Source: Fusobacterium_C necrophorum
GTDB taxonomy: Bacteria; Fusobacteriota; Fusobacteriia; Fusobacteriales; Fusobacteriaceae
Assembly: GCF_900104395.1 (NCBI RefSeq)
Contig: NZ_FMXX01000009.1
Direction: 5' to 3' (one strand)
Length of the DNA: 64,000 bases
In this document: piece after piece, positions 51,207-58,575 of the stretch
Layout: every line of letters begins with the position of its first letter
Position numbering within the stretch: the first letter of the stretch is position 1
Program-made: the position numbers and the translations under genes
Notes under the pieces: generated by a model
What the model was told of the DNA's origin: nothing
The model's database searches: none
Seen by the model: the letters and a program-made list of their open reading frames with translations, nothing else

Positions 51207-52289
51207 ATGAAAAAGATATTGATAGTATTACTTTCTTTTTTCCTGTTCCAGACAATCTATGCAGAAGAGGAGTATGTACGAGGAAAAATTTTATCCTTAG
51301 AGGATGTCATTACCGCAGAATCAGGAGAGGAAGAAGTACGGGAAGTTTATATTTATCGAGTTCGATTTTTATCAGGAGATCGAAAAGGAGATGAAGTTTC
51401 GATAGAGTATCCTATCTATAGGCAGGAAGAATATAATATCGGGGCCAAACCCGGAGATAAGGTGGTACTCTACTATGAAAGCAATGAAATTGGAGATGAA
51501 AAATATTACATTTCCGACATTGACAAGAGAACACAACTTTTAGGAATTGCAGGATTATTTATTTTATTAACCTTATGTATATCAAAAAAGAATGGGTTGA
51601 AAGCCTTATTGGCTTTGGGCTTTACGGTATTATTCGTGCTGAAAGTATTTATTCCTTCTATTTTATTGGGATATTCTCCTATTTTATTTTCTGTGATTGC
51701 AGGAATTTTTTCCACTTTTGTGACCATTTCTCTGATGACGGGCTTTGAAAAAAAGGGCTTTGTTGCGGTGATAGGAACCTTAGGAGGAGTATTATTTGCA
51801 GGCATTCTTTCCTATATTGCTGTGAACGGCATGAGATTGACAGGCTATGAAACAACAGACAGTCTTTCCTTTGCTTCCTATTTAAAAGGGGTTCGACTGC
51901 GAGAATTGATTTCAGCCGGAGTGATTATCGGAAGTATGGGAGCGGTTATGGATGTGGCAATGTCCATGTCCACCGCCATGCATGAAATTCATCAAAAAAA
52001 GCCGGATATTAGCAGAAAAGAACTTTTTTATTCTGCGATGAAAATGGGAAACGACATGATAGGAACTATGGTCAATACTTTGATTTTAGCTTACATTGGA
52101 GGCAGCTTGTTACTGACCGTCATGGTGTATATTCAGCGAGAACAATTTCCCATGATACGGTTGCTGAATTTTGAAAACATTGCAACGGAAATTCTTCGTT
52201 CTCTATCAGGAAGTATAGGAATTTTGATCTGTGTTCCAATAACTGCTTATGTTGGTTCCAGATTGTATGGGAAAAAAACAAAACGTTGA
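51207..52289 (+). CDS. YibE/F family membrane protein
   Basis: A 360-residue protein with a signal-like N-terminus (VLLSFFLFQTIYAEEE), a soluble beta region (about 22-110) and about seven membrane helices beginning at TQLLGIAGLFILLTL. The helix-loop motifs GAVMDVAMSMSTAMHEIHQ and NDMIGTMVNTLILAYIGGSL are those of YibE/F, a conserved but uncharacterised family. ATG 51207 follows TAGGAG. Monocistronic between the rpsO terminator and the dpp promoter. Confidence 0.85.
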   Translation: MKKILIVLLSFFLFQTIYAEEEYVRGKILSLEDVITAESGEEEVREVYIYRVRFLSGDRKGDEVSIEYPIYRQEEYNIGAKPGDKVVLYYESNEIGDEKYYISDIDKRTQLLGIAGLFILLTLCISKKNGLKALLALGFTVLFVLKVFIPSILLGYSPILFSVIAGIFSTFVTISLMTGFEKKGFVAVIGTLGGVLFAGILSYIAVNGMRLTGYETTDSLSFASYLKGVRLRELISAGVIIGSMGAVMDVAMSMSTAMHEIHQKKPDISRKELFYSAMKMGNDMIGTMVNTLILAYIGGSLLLTVMVYIQREQFPMIRLLNFENIATEILRSLSGSIGILICVPITAYVGSRLYGKKTKR

Positions 52290-52315
52290 CAAAATAGAAA
52301 AAAATATAGTATACT
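52286..52315 (+). promoter_or_regulatory. Promoter of the peptide ABC operon
   Basis: TTGACA (52286-52291), 18-nt spacer, TATACT (52310-52315). The -35 overlaps the yibE/F stop. Leader of about 75 nt to the ATG. Confidence 0.8.
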
Positions 52316-52395
52316 TACTACTATAAGATATAAGAGAAGTATTTTAATTTTTTGAAAGAAAAAACAAATTAAACTTTATGAGGAGGAAAAGAGGT

Positions 52396-53928
52396 ATGAG
52401 AAAGAAACATGGGATTATAATGGCATTGTTGTGCATGTTAGTATTTGTCCTAACGGCGTGTGGTGGAGAAAAGTCAACAACGGCTCCGGCAGAAAAAGAT
52501 ACTTTAGTAGTAGCGGATGGAGCAAGCCCAACTTCGTTGGATCCAAGAGCAGCAAATAACAATGTATCTTCAAGAGTTATGGTGCAAATTTATGACACAT
52601 TGGTGGAACAGGATGAAAACATTCAAATTCAACCGGGATTGGCAGAATCTTGGGAACAAGTGGATGATGTGACCACTGTCTTTCATTTAAGAAAAGGAAT
52701 TAAATTCCATAATGGAGAAGAATTAAAAGCATCTGATGTTAAATTCTCATTAGAAGCAGAAAAAGCATCTCCACAAACTTCTGAAATTATGGAAGCATTA
52801 AAAGAAGTTGTGGTATTGGATGATTATACAGTAAAAGTAATTACGGAATATCCATTTGCTGCAATTTTAAATCACTTGGCTCACCCTGCATCAGCTATCG
52901 TCAATGAAAAAGCGGTGAAAGAAGCGGGAGAAAGCTATGGACAACATCCGGTTGGAACAGGACCATTTAAATTTGTAGAATGGCAAAGTGGAGATAGTGT
53001 AACCCTGGAAGCCAATGAAGAATATTACAAAGGAGCTTCTTCTATAAAACATCTTGTTTTCAAAAATGTAGTAGAAACTACAAATAGAACGATTGGATTG
53101 GAAACAGGGGAAATTGATATTGCTTATGATATTGATGGATTGGATAAAATAAAAATTGCAGAAGATCCGAAATTAAACTTAGTGGAAGATTTGGATTTAT
53201 CTGTGACTTATTTAGGATTTAATCTTAGAAAGGCTCCATTTGACAATTTGAAAGTAAGACAAGCCATTGCCTATGCGATTGACCAACAACCTATCGTGGA
53301 TACTGTTTTTCAAGGTGCAGCTTTTCCGGCAAATTCTATCATTGGACCGAAGATTTTTGCTCATAGCGATAAGGGAATCAAATATCAACAAGATCTTGAA
53401 AAAGCAAAAATATTATTGGCGGAAGCGGGATATAAAGACGGATTTAAAACGGAAATCTGGATTAACGATAATCCAACCAGAAGAGACATTGCGGTTATTT
53501 TACAAGACCAATTGAAACAAATCGGAATTGATGCTGAAGTGAAAACCTTGGAATGGGGAGCTTACTTGGACGGAACGGCTAGAGGAGATCATCAAATGTA
53601 TATCTTAGGATGGGGAACCGTCACTGCCGATCCGGATTATGGAATTAACGCTTTAGTAACTACAAAAGCTATGGGAGCAGCAGGAAACAGATCTTTCTAT
53701 AGCAATCCTAAGGTAGATGAATTATTACAAAAAGGAAGAGCGACAACGGAGCCGGAAGCCAGAAAGGCTATCTACGAAGAAATTCAAGTTATCTTACAAG
53801 AAGAATTGCCAATGTTCTATATTATATATCCTAAGAAGAGTGTTGGAATGCAAAAATATATTGAAGGATTTAAATTTAATCCGGCAGGACATCACAGAAT
53901 TTATGGAGTTTCTTTTAAGGCGGAATAA
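52396..53928 (+). CDS. dppA: Peptide ABC transporter substrate-binding lipoprotein
   Basis: A 510-residue periplasm-facing lipoprotein of the SBP family 5 (DppA/OppA/NikA). Signal peptide with lipobox VLTACGGE, then the family signatures PTSLDPRAANN, LAESWEQVDD, FHLRKGIKFHNGEE and the C-terminal ADPDYGINALV. Start ATG 52396 follows GAGGAGG. The complete permease/ATPase set follows. The ligand could be di/oligopeptide, heme or nickel-chelate; peptide is favoured by the organism's amino-acid metabolism but not proven. Called Dpp by operon layout. Confidence 0.9.
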   Translation: MRKKHGIIMALLCMLVFVLTACGGEKSTTAPAEKDTLVVADGASPTSLDPRAANNNVSSRVMVQIYDTLVEQDENIQIQPGLAESWEQVDDVTTVFHLRKGIKFHNGEELKASDVKFSLEAEKASPQTSEIMEALKEVVVLDDYTVKVITEYPFAAILNHLAHPASAIVNEKAVKEAGESYGQHPVGTGPFKFVEWQSGDSVTLEANEEYYKGASSIKHLVFKNVVETTNRTIGLETGEIDIAYDIDGLDKIKIAEDPKLNLVEDLDLSVTYLGFNLRKAPFDNLKVRQAIAYAIDQQPIVDTVFQGAAFPANSIIGPKIFAHSDKGIKYQQDLEKAKILLAEAGYKDGFKTEIWINDNPTRRDIAVILQDQLKQIGIDAEVKTLEWGAYLDGTARGDHQMYILGWGTVTADPDYGINALVTTKAMGAAGNRSFYSNPKVDELLQKGRATTEPEARKAIYEEIQVILQEELPMFYIIYPKKSVGMQKYIEGFKFNPAGHHRIYGVSFKAE

Positions 53929-53950
53929 TTTAGTTTAGGAAGCAAGTGGT

Positions 53951-53979
53951 AAGGGCTAGAAAACTCTAGCCCTTTCTTT
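53951..53979 (+). terminator. Intraoperonic hairpin between dppA and dppB
   Basis: GGGCTAGA-AAAC-TCTAGCCC followed by TTTCTTT. A stem with an imperfect T tract in this place would let only part of the polymerase pass, so the binding protein would be made in excess over the permeases. Confidence 0.7.
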
Positions 53980-54013
53980 GTAGAAAATGAAAAAAGAGAG
54001 GAGAATGGGGGAA

Positions 54014-54940
54014 ATGTATAAGTATGTGCTAAGAAGATTATTACTTTTAATTCCCGTGTTGTTGGGAATTTCCCTGTTGGTATTTGCAATTATGTATGTA
54101 ACACCGGGAGATCCTGCACAATTGATGTTGGGAGAAAATGCACCTAAGGCAGCAGTGGAAGCATTGAGAGAAAAAATGGGATTGAACGATCCTTTTATCG
54201 TACAATATTTTCGTTTTGTAGGAAGGGCGGTGACAGGAGATTTTGGGCGTTCCTATACCACAGGAAGAGAAGTATTTGCTGAAATTTTTTCCAGATTTCC
54301 AAATACTTTGGTATTGGCAGTATTGGGAGTTATCATTGCTGTCGTGATTGGAATTCCGATTGGAATTATTTCCGCTACGAAACAATATTCAGCAGTAGAC
54401 AGTATCAGTATGGTATTGGCTTTGTTGGGAGTTTCTATGCCGGTATTCTGGCTGGGACTTATGTTGGTTTTACTATTTTCCGTAAAATTGGGATTGCTTC
54501 CTTCCGGAGGATTTTCCGGATTTAAGAGTGTCATTTTACCGGCTTTAACCTTAGGGGTCGGTTCCGCAGCGATTGTAACCAGAATGACGAGATCATCGAT
54601 GTTGGAAGTTATTCGACAAGATTATATCCGAACGGCAAGAGCAAAGGGAGTATCCGAAAAAACCGTTATCAATAAGCATGCTCTAAAAAATGCTTTGATT
54701 CCCATTATTACGGTAGTAGGATTACAATTTGGGCATTTGTTGGGTGGAGCTGTATTAACAGAATCTGTATATTCATGGCCGGGAGTTGGACGAATGATGG
54801 TGGATGCCATTCGACAAAAAGATTCTCCGACGGTATTGGCAGCCGTTATTTTTCTAGCAGCAGCATTTAGTATTGTCAACTTATTGGTGGATATTTTATA
54901 TGCTTATGTAGATCCTAGAATTAAATCACAATACAAGTAA
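54014..54940 (+). CDS. dppB: Peptide ABC transporter permease (DppB-like)
   Basis: A 308-residue inner-membrane permease with six helices. N-terminal MYKYVLRRLLLLIPVLLGIS and VTPGDPAQLMLGENAP are typical of DppB/OppB; the EAA loop is DYIRTARAKGVSEKTVINKHALKNALIPI. I start at ATG 54014; ATG 54005 is also possible as two G-rich sites are present. Follows the dppA attenuator and precedes dppC by 14 nt. Confidence 0.94.
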   Translation: MYKYVLRRLLLLIPVLLGISLLVFAIMYVTPGDPAQLMLGENAPKAAVEALREKMGLNDPFIVQYFRFVGRAVTGDFGRSYTTGREVFAEIFSRFPNTLVLAVLGVIIAVVIGIPIGIISATKQYSAVDSISMVLALLGVSMPVFWLGLMLVLLFSVKLGLLPSGGFSGFKSVILPALTLGVGSAAIVTRMTRSSMLEVIRQDYIRTARAKGVSEKTVINKHALKNALIPIITVVGLQFGHLLGGAVLTESVYSWPGVGRMMVDAIRQKDSPTVLAAVIFLAAAFSIVNLLVDILYAYVDPRIKSQYK

Positions 54941-54954
54941 GAGGGGGATGAAAA

Positions 54955-55821
54955 ATGGCAGCAGCAAATAAAAAGAGAAGCCAATGGCGTGAAGTATGGC
55001 GTATGTTAACAAAAAATAAAATGGCAATGTTAGGCTTATTTATTTTACTATTTTTAATCGTGTTAGCTTTGTTTGCAGATATTATTTATGATTACGATAG
55101 CATTGTTATCAAACAAAACTTAGCTCATCGTTTGCAAGGACCGAGCGGGGCACATTGGTTGGGAACGGATGAATTTGGAAGAGATATTTTGGCAAGATTG
55201 ATTCATGGAGCCAGAGTATCTTTGAAAGTTGGAATTTTAGCGGTTGGACTTTCCATTATTGTGGGAGGAATTTTAGGAGCTATTTCCGGTTTCTACGGGG
55301 GAACGATAGACAATATTATTATGAGAGCCATGGATATTTTCTTGGCAGTGCCGAGTATTCTATTGGCAATTGCTATTGTATCCGCCTTAGGACCGAGTAT
55401 GATTAACCTAATGATAGCAATCAGCGTTTCTTCGGTTCCAACCTACGCGAGAATTGTAAGAGCTTCGGTACTTTCGATTCGGGATCAGGAATTTATTGAG
55501 GCGGCAAAGGCAATTGGGGCAAGCAATACAAGAATTATTTTTAAACATATCATTCCAAATGCTTTGGCTCCCGTGATTGTACAAGGAACTTTAGGTGTGG
55601 CAAATGCAATTTTATCCATTGCAGGATTAAGTTTCATTGGATTGGGAATTCAACCTCCTGCTCCGGAATGGGGCTCTATGTTGTCCGGTGGTAGACAATA
55701 TTTGAGATATGCTTGGTGGGTAACAACCTTCCCGGGATTGGCAATTATGATAACCATTTTATCATTGAATCTGTTAGGGGACGGACTTCGAGATGCATTA
55801 GACCCAAGATTGAAACAGTAG
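54955..55821 (+). CDS. dppC: Peptide ABC transporter permease (DppC-like)
   Basis: A 288-residue permease partner of DppB. N-terminal helix LGLFILLFLIVLALFADI, HWLGTDEFGRDILARLIHGARVSL (family signature) and the EAA loop EFIEAAKAIGASNTRIIFKHIIPNALAPV. C-terminal DGLRDALDPRLKQ is the standard ending. Spaced 20 nt before dppD. Confidence 0.95.
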   Translation: MAAANKKRSQWREVWRMLTKNKMAMLGLFILLFLIVLALFADIIYDYDSIVIKQNLAHRLQGPSGAHWLGTDEFGRDILARLIHGARVSLKVGILAVGLSIIVGGILGAISGFYGGTIDNIIMRAMDIFLAVPSILLAIAIVSALGPSMINLMIAISVSSVPTYARIVRASVLSIRDQEFIEAAKAIGASNTRIIFKHIIPNALAPVIVQGTLGVANAILSIAGLSFIGLGIQPPAPEWGSMLSGGRQYLRYAWWVTTFPGLAIMITILSLNLLGDGLRDALDPRLKQ

Positions 55822-55841
55822 GATAAGGAGGATTAGATTTC

Positions 55842-56849
55842 ATGGAAGGAAAGCTATTAGAGATTAAAAATTTAGAAGTGCAATACGTGACAGATGAAGA
55901 GACTGTTTACGCTGTCAATTCCATTGATATTGCCTTGAATGAGGGAGAAACTCTTGGATTGGTTGGAGAAACCGGAGCGGGAAAAACAACGACAGCTCTG
56001 GGAATTATGAGATTGGTTCCCAATCCTCCCGGAAAAATTATAGGAGGAGAAATCATCTATGAAGGGGAAAATTTATTAAAACTCTCGGAAGAAGAAATGA
56101 GAAAAATCAGAGGAAATAAAATTTCCATGATTTTCCAAGACCCTATGACTTCTTTGAATCCTGTGATGACGGTAGGGGAACAAATTGCGGAAGTCATTCA
56201 AATTCATGAAAATACTTCTACCGAAGAAGCGATGAAAAAAGCGGGAGAAATGTTGGAATTGGTTGGAATTCCGGCGGCTCGTATCCATGATTTTCCTCAT
56301 CAATTTTCAGGGGGAATGAAACAACGGGTTGTCATTGCGATTGCTTTGGCATGCAATCCGAAATTATTGATTGCAGATGAACCGACAACCGCTTTGGACG
56401 TAACCATTCAAGCACAAGTTCTGGATTTGATGAATAATTTGAAAGAAAAATTTAAAACAGCCATGATTTTGATTACACATGATTTGGGAGTTGTGGCACA
56501 GGTATGTGATAAGGTGGCAATTATGTATGCCGGAGAAATTGTGGAATCCGGAAGTTTGGAAGAAATTTTTGAAAATACAAAGCATCCTTATACTCTAGGG
56601 CTTTTTGGCTCCATTCCAAGTTTGGACGAGGAAAGAAGCAGATTGACTCCAATTCAAGGATTGATGCCGGATCCTACTATTTTGCCGAAGGGATGTAAAT
56701 TTAATCCGAGATGTCCACATGCAACCGATTTATGTCGAAAGAAAATACCGAATGCCGTGGAAGTGATTCCCGGACATAAGGTAAAGTGTTTTATTGCGGA
56801 AGGATTAGTGGAATTCAAAGAAGATTGGGAGGCAAAAGATGGAGAATAA
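55842..56849 (+). CDS. dppD: Peptide ABC transporter ATPase (DppD-like)
   Basis: A 335-residue cytoplasmic ATPase. Walker A GETGAGKTTTA, Q-loop FQDPMTSLNP, ABC signature QFSGGMKQRV, Walker B LLIADEPTTALD, H-loop ITHDLG, and the C-terminal oligopeptide-ABC extension with the CKFNPRCPHATDLC cysteine motif. Its end overlaps dppF by 11 bp. Confidence 0.96.
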   Translation: MEGKLLEIKNLEVQYVTDEETVYAVNSIDIALNEGETLGLVGETGAGKTTTALGIMRLVPNPPGKIIGGEIIYEGENLLKLSEEEMRKIRGNKISMIFQDPMTSLNPVMTVGEQIAEVIQIHENTSTEEAMKKAGEMLELVGIPAARIHDFPHQFSGGMKQRVVIAIALACNPKLLIADEPTTALDVTIQAQVLDLMNNLKEKFKTAMILITHDLGVVAQVCDKVAIMYAGEIVESGSLEEIFENTKHPYTLGLFGSIPSLDEERSRLTPIQGLMPDPTILPKGCKFNPRCPHATDLCRKKIPNAVEVIPGHKVKCFIAEGLVEFKEDWEAKDGE

Positions 56850-57810
56850 AGTTTTATTAGAAGTAAAGAATCTGAAAAAATATTTCCAAACTCCGAAAGG
56901 GCCTCTTCATGCAGTAGATGGTGTGAACTTTTCTATTGAAGAAGGAAAGACACTTGGAGTTGTTGGAGAGTCCGGTTGCGGAAAATCAACAACGGGAAGA
57001 GTTATTTTACGATTGTTGGAAGCAACCGACGGAGAAATTTTATTTGAGGGAAAAAATATCCGAGAATACAGTAAGGCGGAAATGAATAAGCTACGTCAAG
57101 AAATGCAAATTATTTTCCAAGACCCTTTTGCGTCTTTGAATCCGAGAATGACTGTCAGTGAAATCATTGCAGAACCTTTGATTATTCACAAGAAATGTAA
57201 GAATAAAAAGGAATTGGAAGAGAGAGTATTGGAATTAATGGAAACGGTCGGATTGAGCGAACGTCTTATCAATACCTATCCTCATGAATTGGATGGAGGA
57301 AGAAGGCAAAGAATTGGAATTGCCAGAGCTTTGGCATTGAAACCTAAATTTATTGTCTGCGATGAACCGGTATCGGCTTTGGACGTATCCATTCAAGCAC
57401 AGGTACTCAATTTAATGCAAGATTTACAAGAAAAATTAGGTTTGACCTATATGTTTATTACTCATGATTTGTCTGTCGTAAAACATTTTTCCGATGATAT
57501 TGCCGTGATGTATTTGGGAGAACTGGTGGAAAAAGCTCCGTCGAAAGAGTTGTTCAGAAATCCGATTCATCCGTATACCAAGGCATTGCTTTCTGCGATT
57601 CCGTCAACAAATATCCGAAATAAAATGGAAAGAATTCGTTTGGAGGGAGAAATTACTTCTCCTATCAATCCGGAACCGGGATGTCGCTTTGCAAAACGAT
57701 GTGTCTATGCACAAGATATTTGTAGAAAAGAGAGTCCAAAATTGCAAGAAGTGCAAGGAGATCATTTCTTCGCCTGTCATCGTGCAGAAGAATTGGATTT
57801 TATAAAATAA
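56839..57810 (+). CDS. dppF: Peptide ABC transporter ATPase (DppF-like)
   Basis: A 323-residue partner ATPase. Walker A GESGCGKSTTGR, Q-loop FQDPFASLNP, a signature region reading ELDGGRRQRIG (canonical LSGGQ has Ser; here ELDGG, which occurs in DppF/OppF members), Walker B IVCDEPVSALD and the C-terminal CRFAKRCVYAQDIC motif. Last gene of the operon; a strong hairpin follows 11 nt downstream. Confidence 0.96.
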   Translation: MENKVLLEVKNLKKYFQTPKGPLHAVDGVNFSIEEGKTLGVVGESGCGKSTTGRVILRLLEATDGEILFEGKNIREYSKAEMNKLRQEMQIIFQDPFASLNPRMTVSEIIAEPLIIHKKCKNKKELEERVLELMETVGLSERLINTYPHELDGGRRQRIGIARALALKPKFIVCDEPVSALDVSIQAQVLNLMQDLQEKLGLTYMFITHDLSVVKHFSDDIAVMYLGELVEKAPSKELFRNPIHPYTKALLSAIPSTNIRNKMERIRLEGEITSPINPEPGCRFAKRCVYAQDICRKESPKLQEVQGDHFFACHRAEELDFIK

Positions 57811-57820
57811 GATAGTATAC

Positions 57821-57860
57821 TGACCTCCAAAAGTGGAAACTTTGTGGGGGTCATTTTTTT
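57821..57860 (+). terminator. Terminator of the dpp operon
   Basis: TGACCTCCA...GTGGGGGTCA with inner AAAG/CTTT pairing, followed by TTTTTTTT. The left arm also resembles IS3-family element ends, so the terminator may derive from an insertion remnant. Confidence 0.85.
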
Positions 57861-57861
57861 T

Positions 57862-57906
57862 GGTTCTTTGTCAACTGGTGTTGATGGAGAGTAGAATATG
57901 AAATTT
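57862..57906 (+). repeat. ISL3-like terminal repeat, copy 2
   Basis: GGTTCTTTGTCAACTGG-TGTTGATGGAGAGTAGAATATGAAA-type segment, nearly identical to the copy at 36488. Part of a cluster of three direct copies between dppF and the TonB receptor gene. Confidence 0.6.
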
Positions 57907-57907
57907 T

Positions 57908-57950
57908 GCTTCTTTGTCAACTCGTGTTGATGAAGAATAGAATAAGAAAT
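57908..57950 (+). repeat. ISL3-like terminal repeat, copy 3
   Basis: GCTTCTTTGTCAACTCGTGT-TGATGAAGAATAGAATAAGAAAT-type segment, a direct repeat of copy 2, diverged at several bases. Both lack any transposase between them. Confidence 0.6.
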
Positions 57951-57957
57951 GTTTAAG

Positions 57958-58004
57958 AGGATTTTAGGGATTTCAGAAACGAAATCTTTAAAATCCTTTT
58001 TTTT
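57958..58004 (+). terminator. Strong hairpin with T tract in the intergenic repeat cluster
   Basis: AGGATTTTAGGGATTTC pairs with GAAATCTTTAAAATCCT around AGAAAC, then TTTTTTTT. With no gene just upstream it likely belongs to the mobile-element debris or acts as a second stop for dpp read-through. Confidence 0.7.
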
Positions 58005-58006
58005 GA

Positions 58007-58033
58007 ACTTCTCTGTCAGATGGTGTTGAAAAG
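58007..58033 (+). repeat. ISL3-like terminal repeat, copy 4 (short)
   Basis: ACTTCTCTGTCAGATGGTGT-TGAAAAG-type segment, matching the first 22 bp of the other copies before diverging. Confidence 0.5.
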
Positions 58034-58115
58034 AAAAAGAAAAATCAAAATATTTAAAATATTTTCCGTATATCTCCTTTATGGCTTGACATGTGAGAGG
58101 CAAAATAAGCCTCTT

Positions 58116-58184
58116 CAAGAGCTTTTAGGGTAATTTTCTTAGGCTGGTTTTTTACAGAGGGCTAAAATCAGCTCTTATTTTTTT
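58116..58184 (+). other. Extended intergenic stem-loop ending in T tract
   Basis: AAGAGC+TTTTAG (58117-58128) pairs with CTAAAA+GCTCTT (58162-58176) with a 3-nt bulge, followed by ATTTTTTT. Upstream is a smaller GAGGC/GCCTC hairpin. Together with the neighbouring repeats this fills most of the 765-bp gap 57811-58575. No supported gene is seen here; the 91-codon frame at 58193 is low-complexity. Confidence 0.45.
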
Positions 58185-58465
58185 CGAAAAATATGAATTT
58201 TAGCGATGTTTTGCTATTCAGAATAAAAAATCGAAAAAAAGGAAAAGAATGGCTGCTATACATGCCGATTTTTCGTAGGAATTGTTGTAGTATTTTCTTG
58301 GAGTTCTTTTCTAGGATTTCCGATTATCTTTTTTTCTTATTCTTTGTTTTTTGTAGTCTTTTTTCAGAATATTATTATTTCATAAAAAGAACGATAAAAT
58401 TTGAAATAAAAAATAACAATATATTCATTTTTCGAAAAAAGGAGAAGAAAAAAATACTTGACAAA

Positions 58466-58482
58466 TAAAATAACTTATTTTA
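58466..58482 (+). promoter_or_regulatory. Perfect palindrome in the TonB receptor promoter region
   Basis: TAAAATAA-C-TTATTTTA, an 8-1-8 inverted repeat, begins 2 nt after a TTGACA box (58458-58463) and ends 9 nt before a TATAAT (58492-58497). The layout is that of an operator; the 1-nt centre is like a Fur box, but the bases differ from the Fur consensus. Confidence 0.55.
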
Positions 58483-58575
58483 GGCTTTCGTTATAATATG
58501 AAAATCAAAACATTAAAGAAACAATATTTTTTAAAAGAATACATTATGTATAAAAAATAAAAGGAGGAGGGAGTT

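Noticed and set aside
57777..58118. Minus-strand 113-codon frame over the dppF end and repeats
   Set aside because: It runs through the dpp terminator and repeat copies, has no ribosome site or recognisable domain, and is best explained by low stop density in the antisense direction.
58193..58468. 91-codon plus-strand frame before the TonB receptor
   Set aside because: Low-complexity Phe/Lys/Ile-rich translation of A/T-rich DNA without a ribosome site; no resemblance to a protein family.
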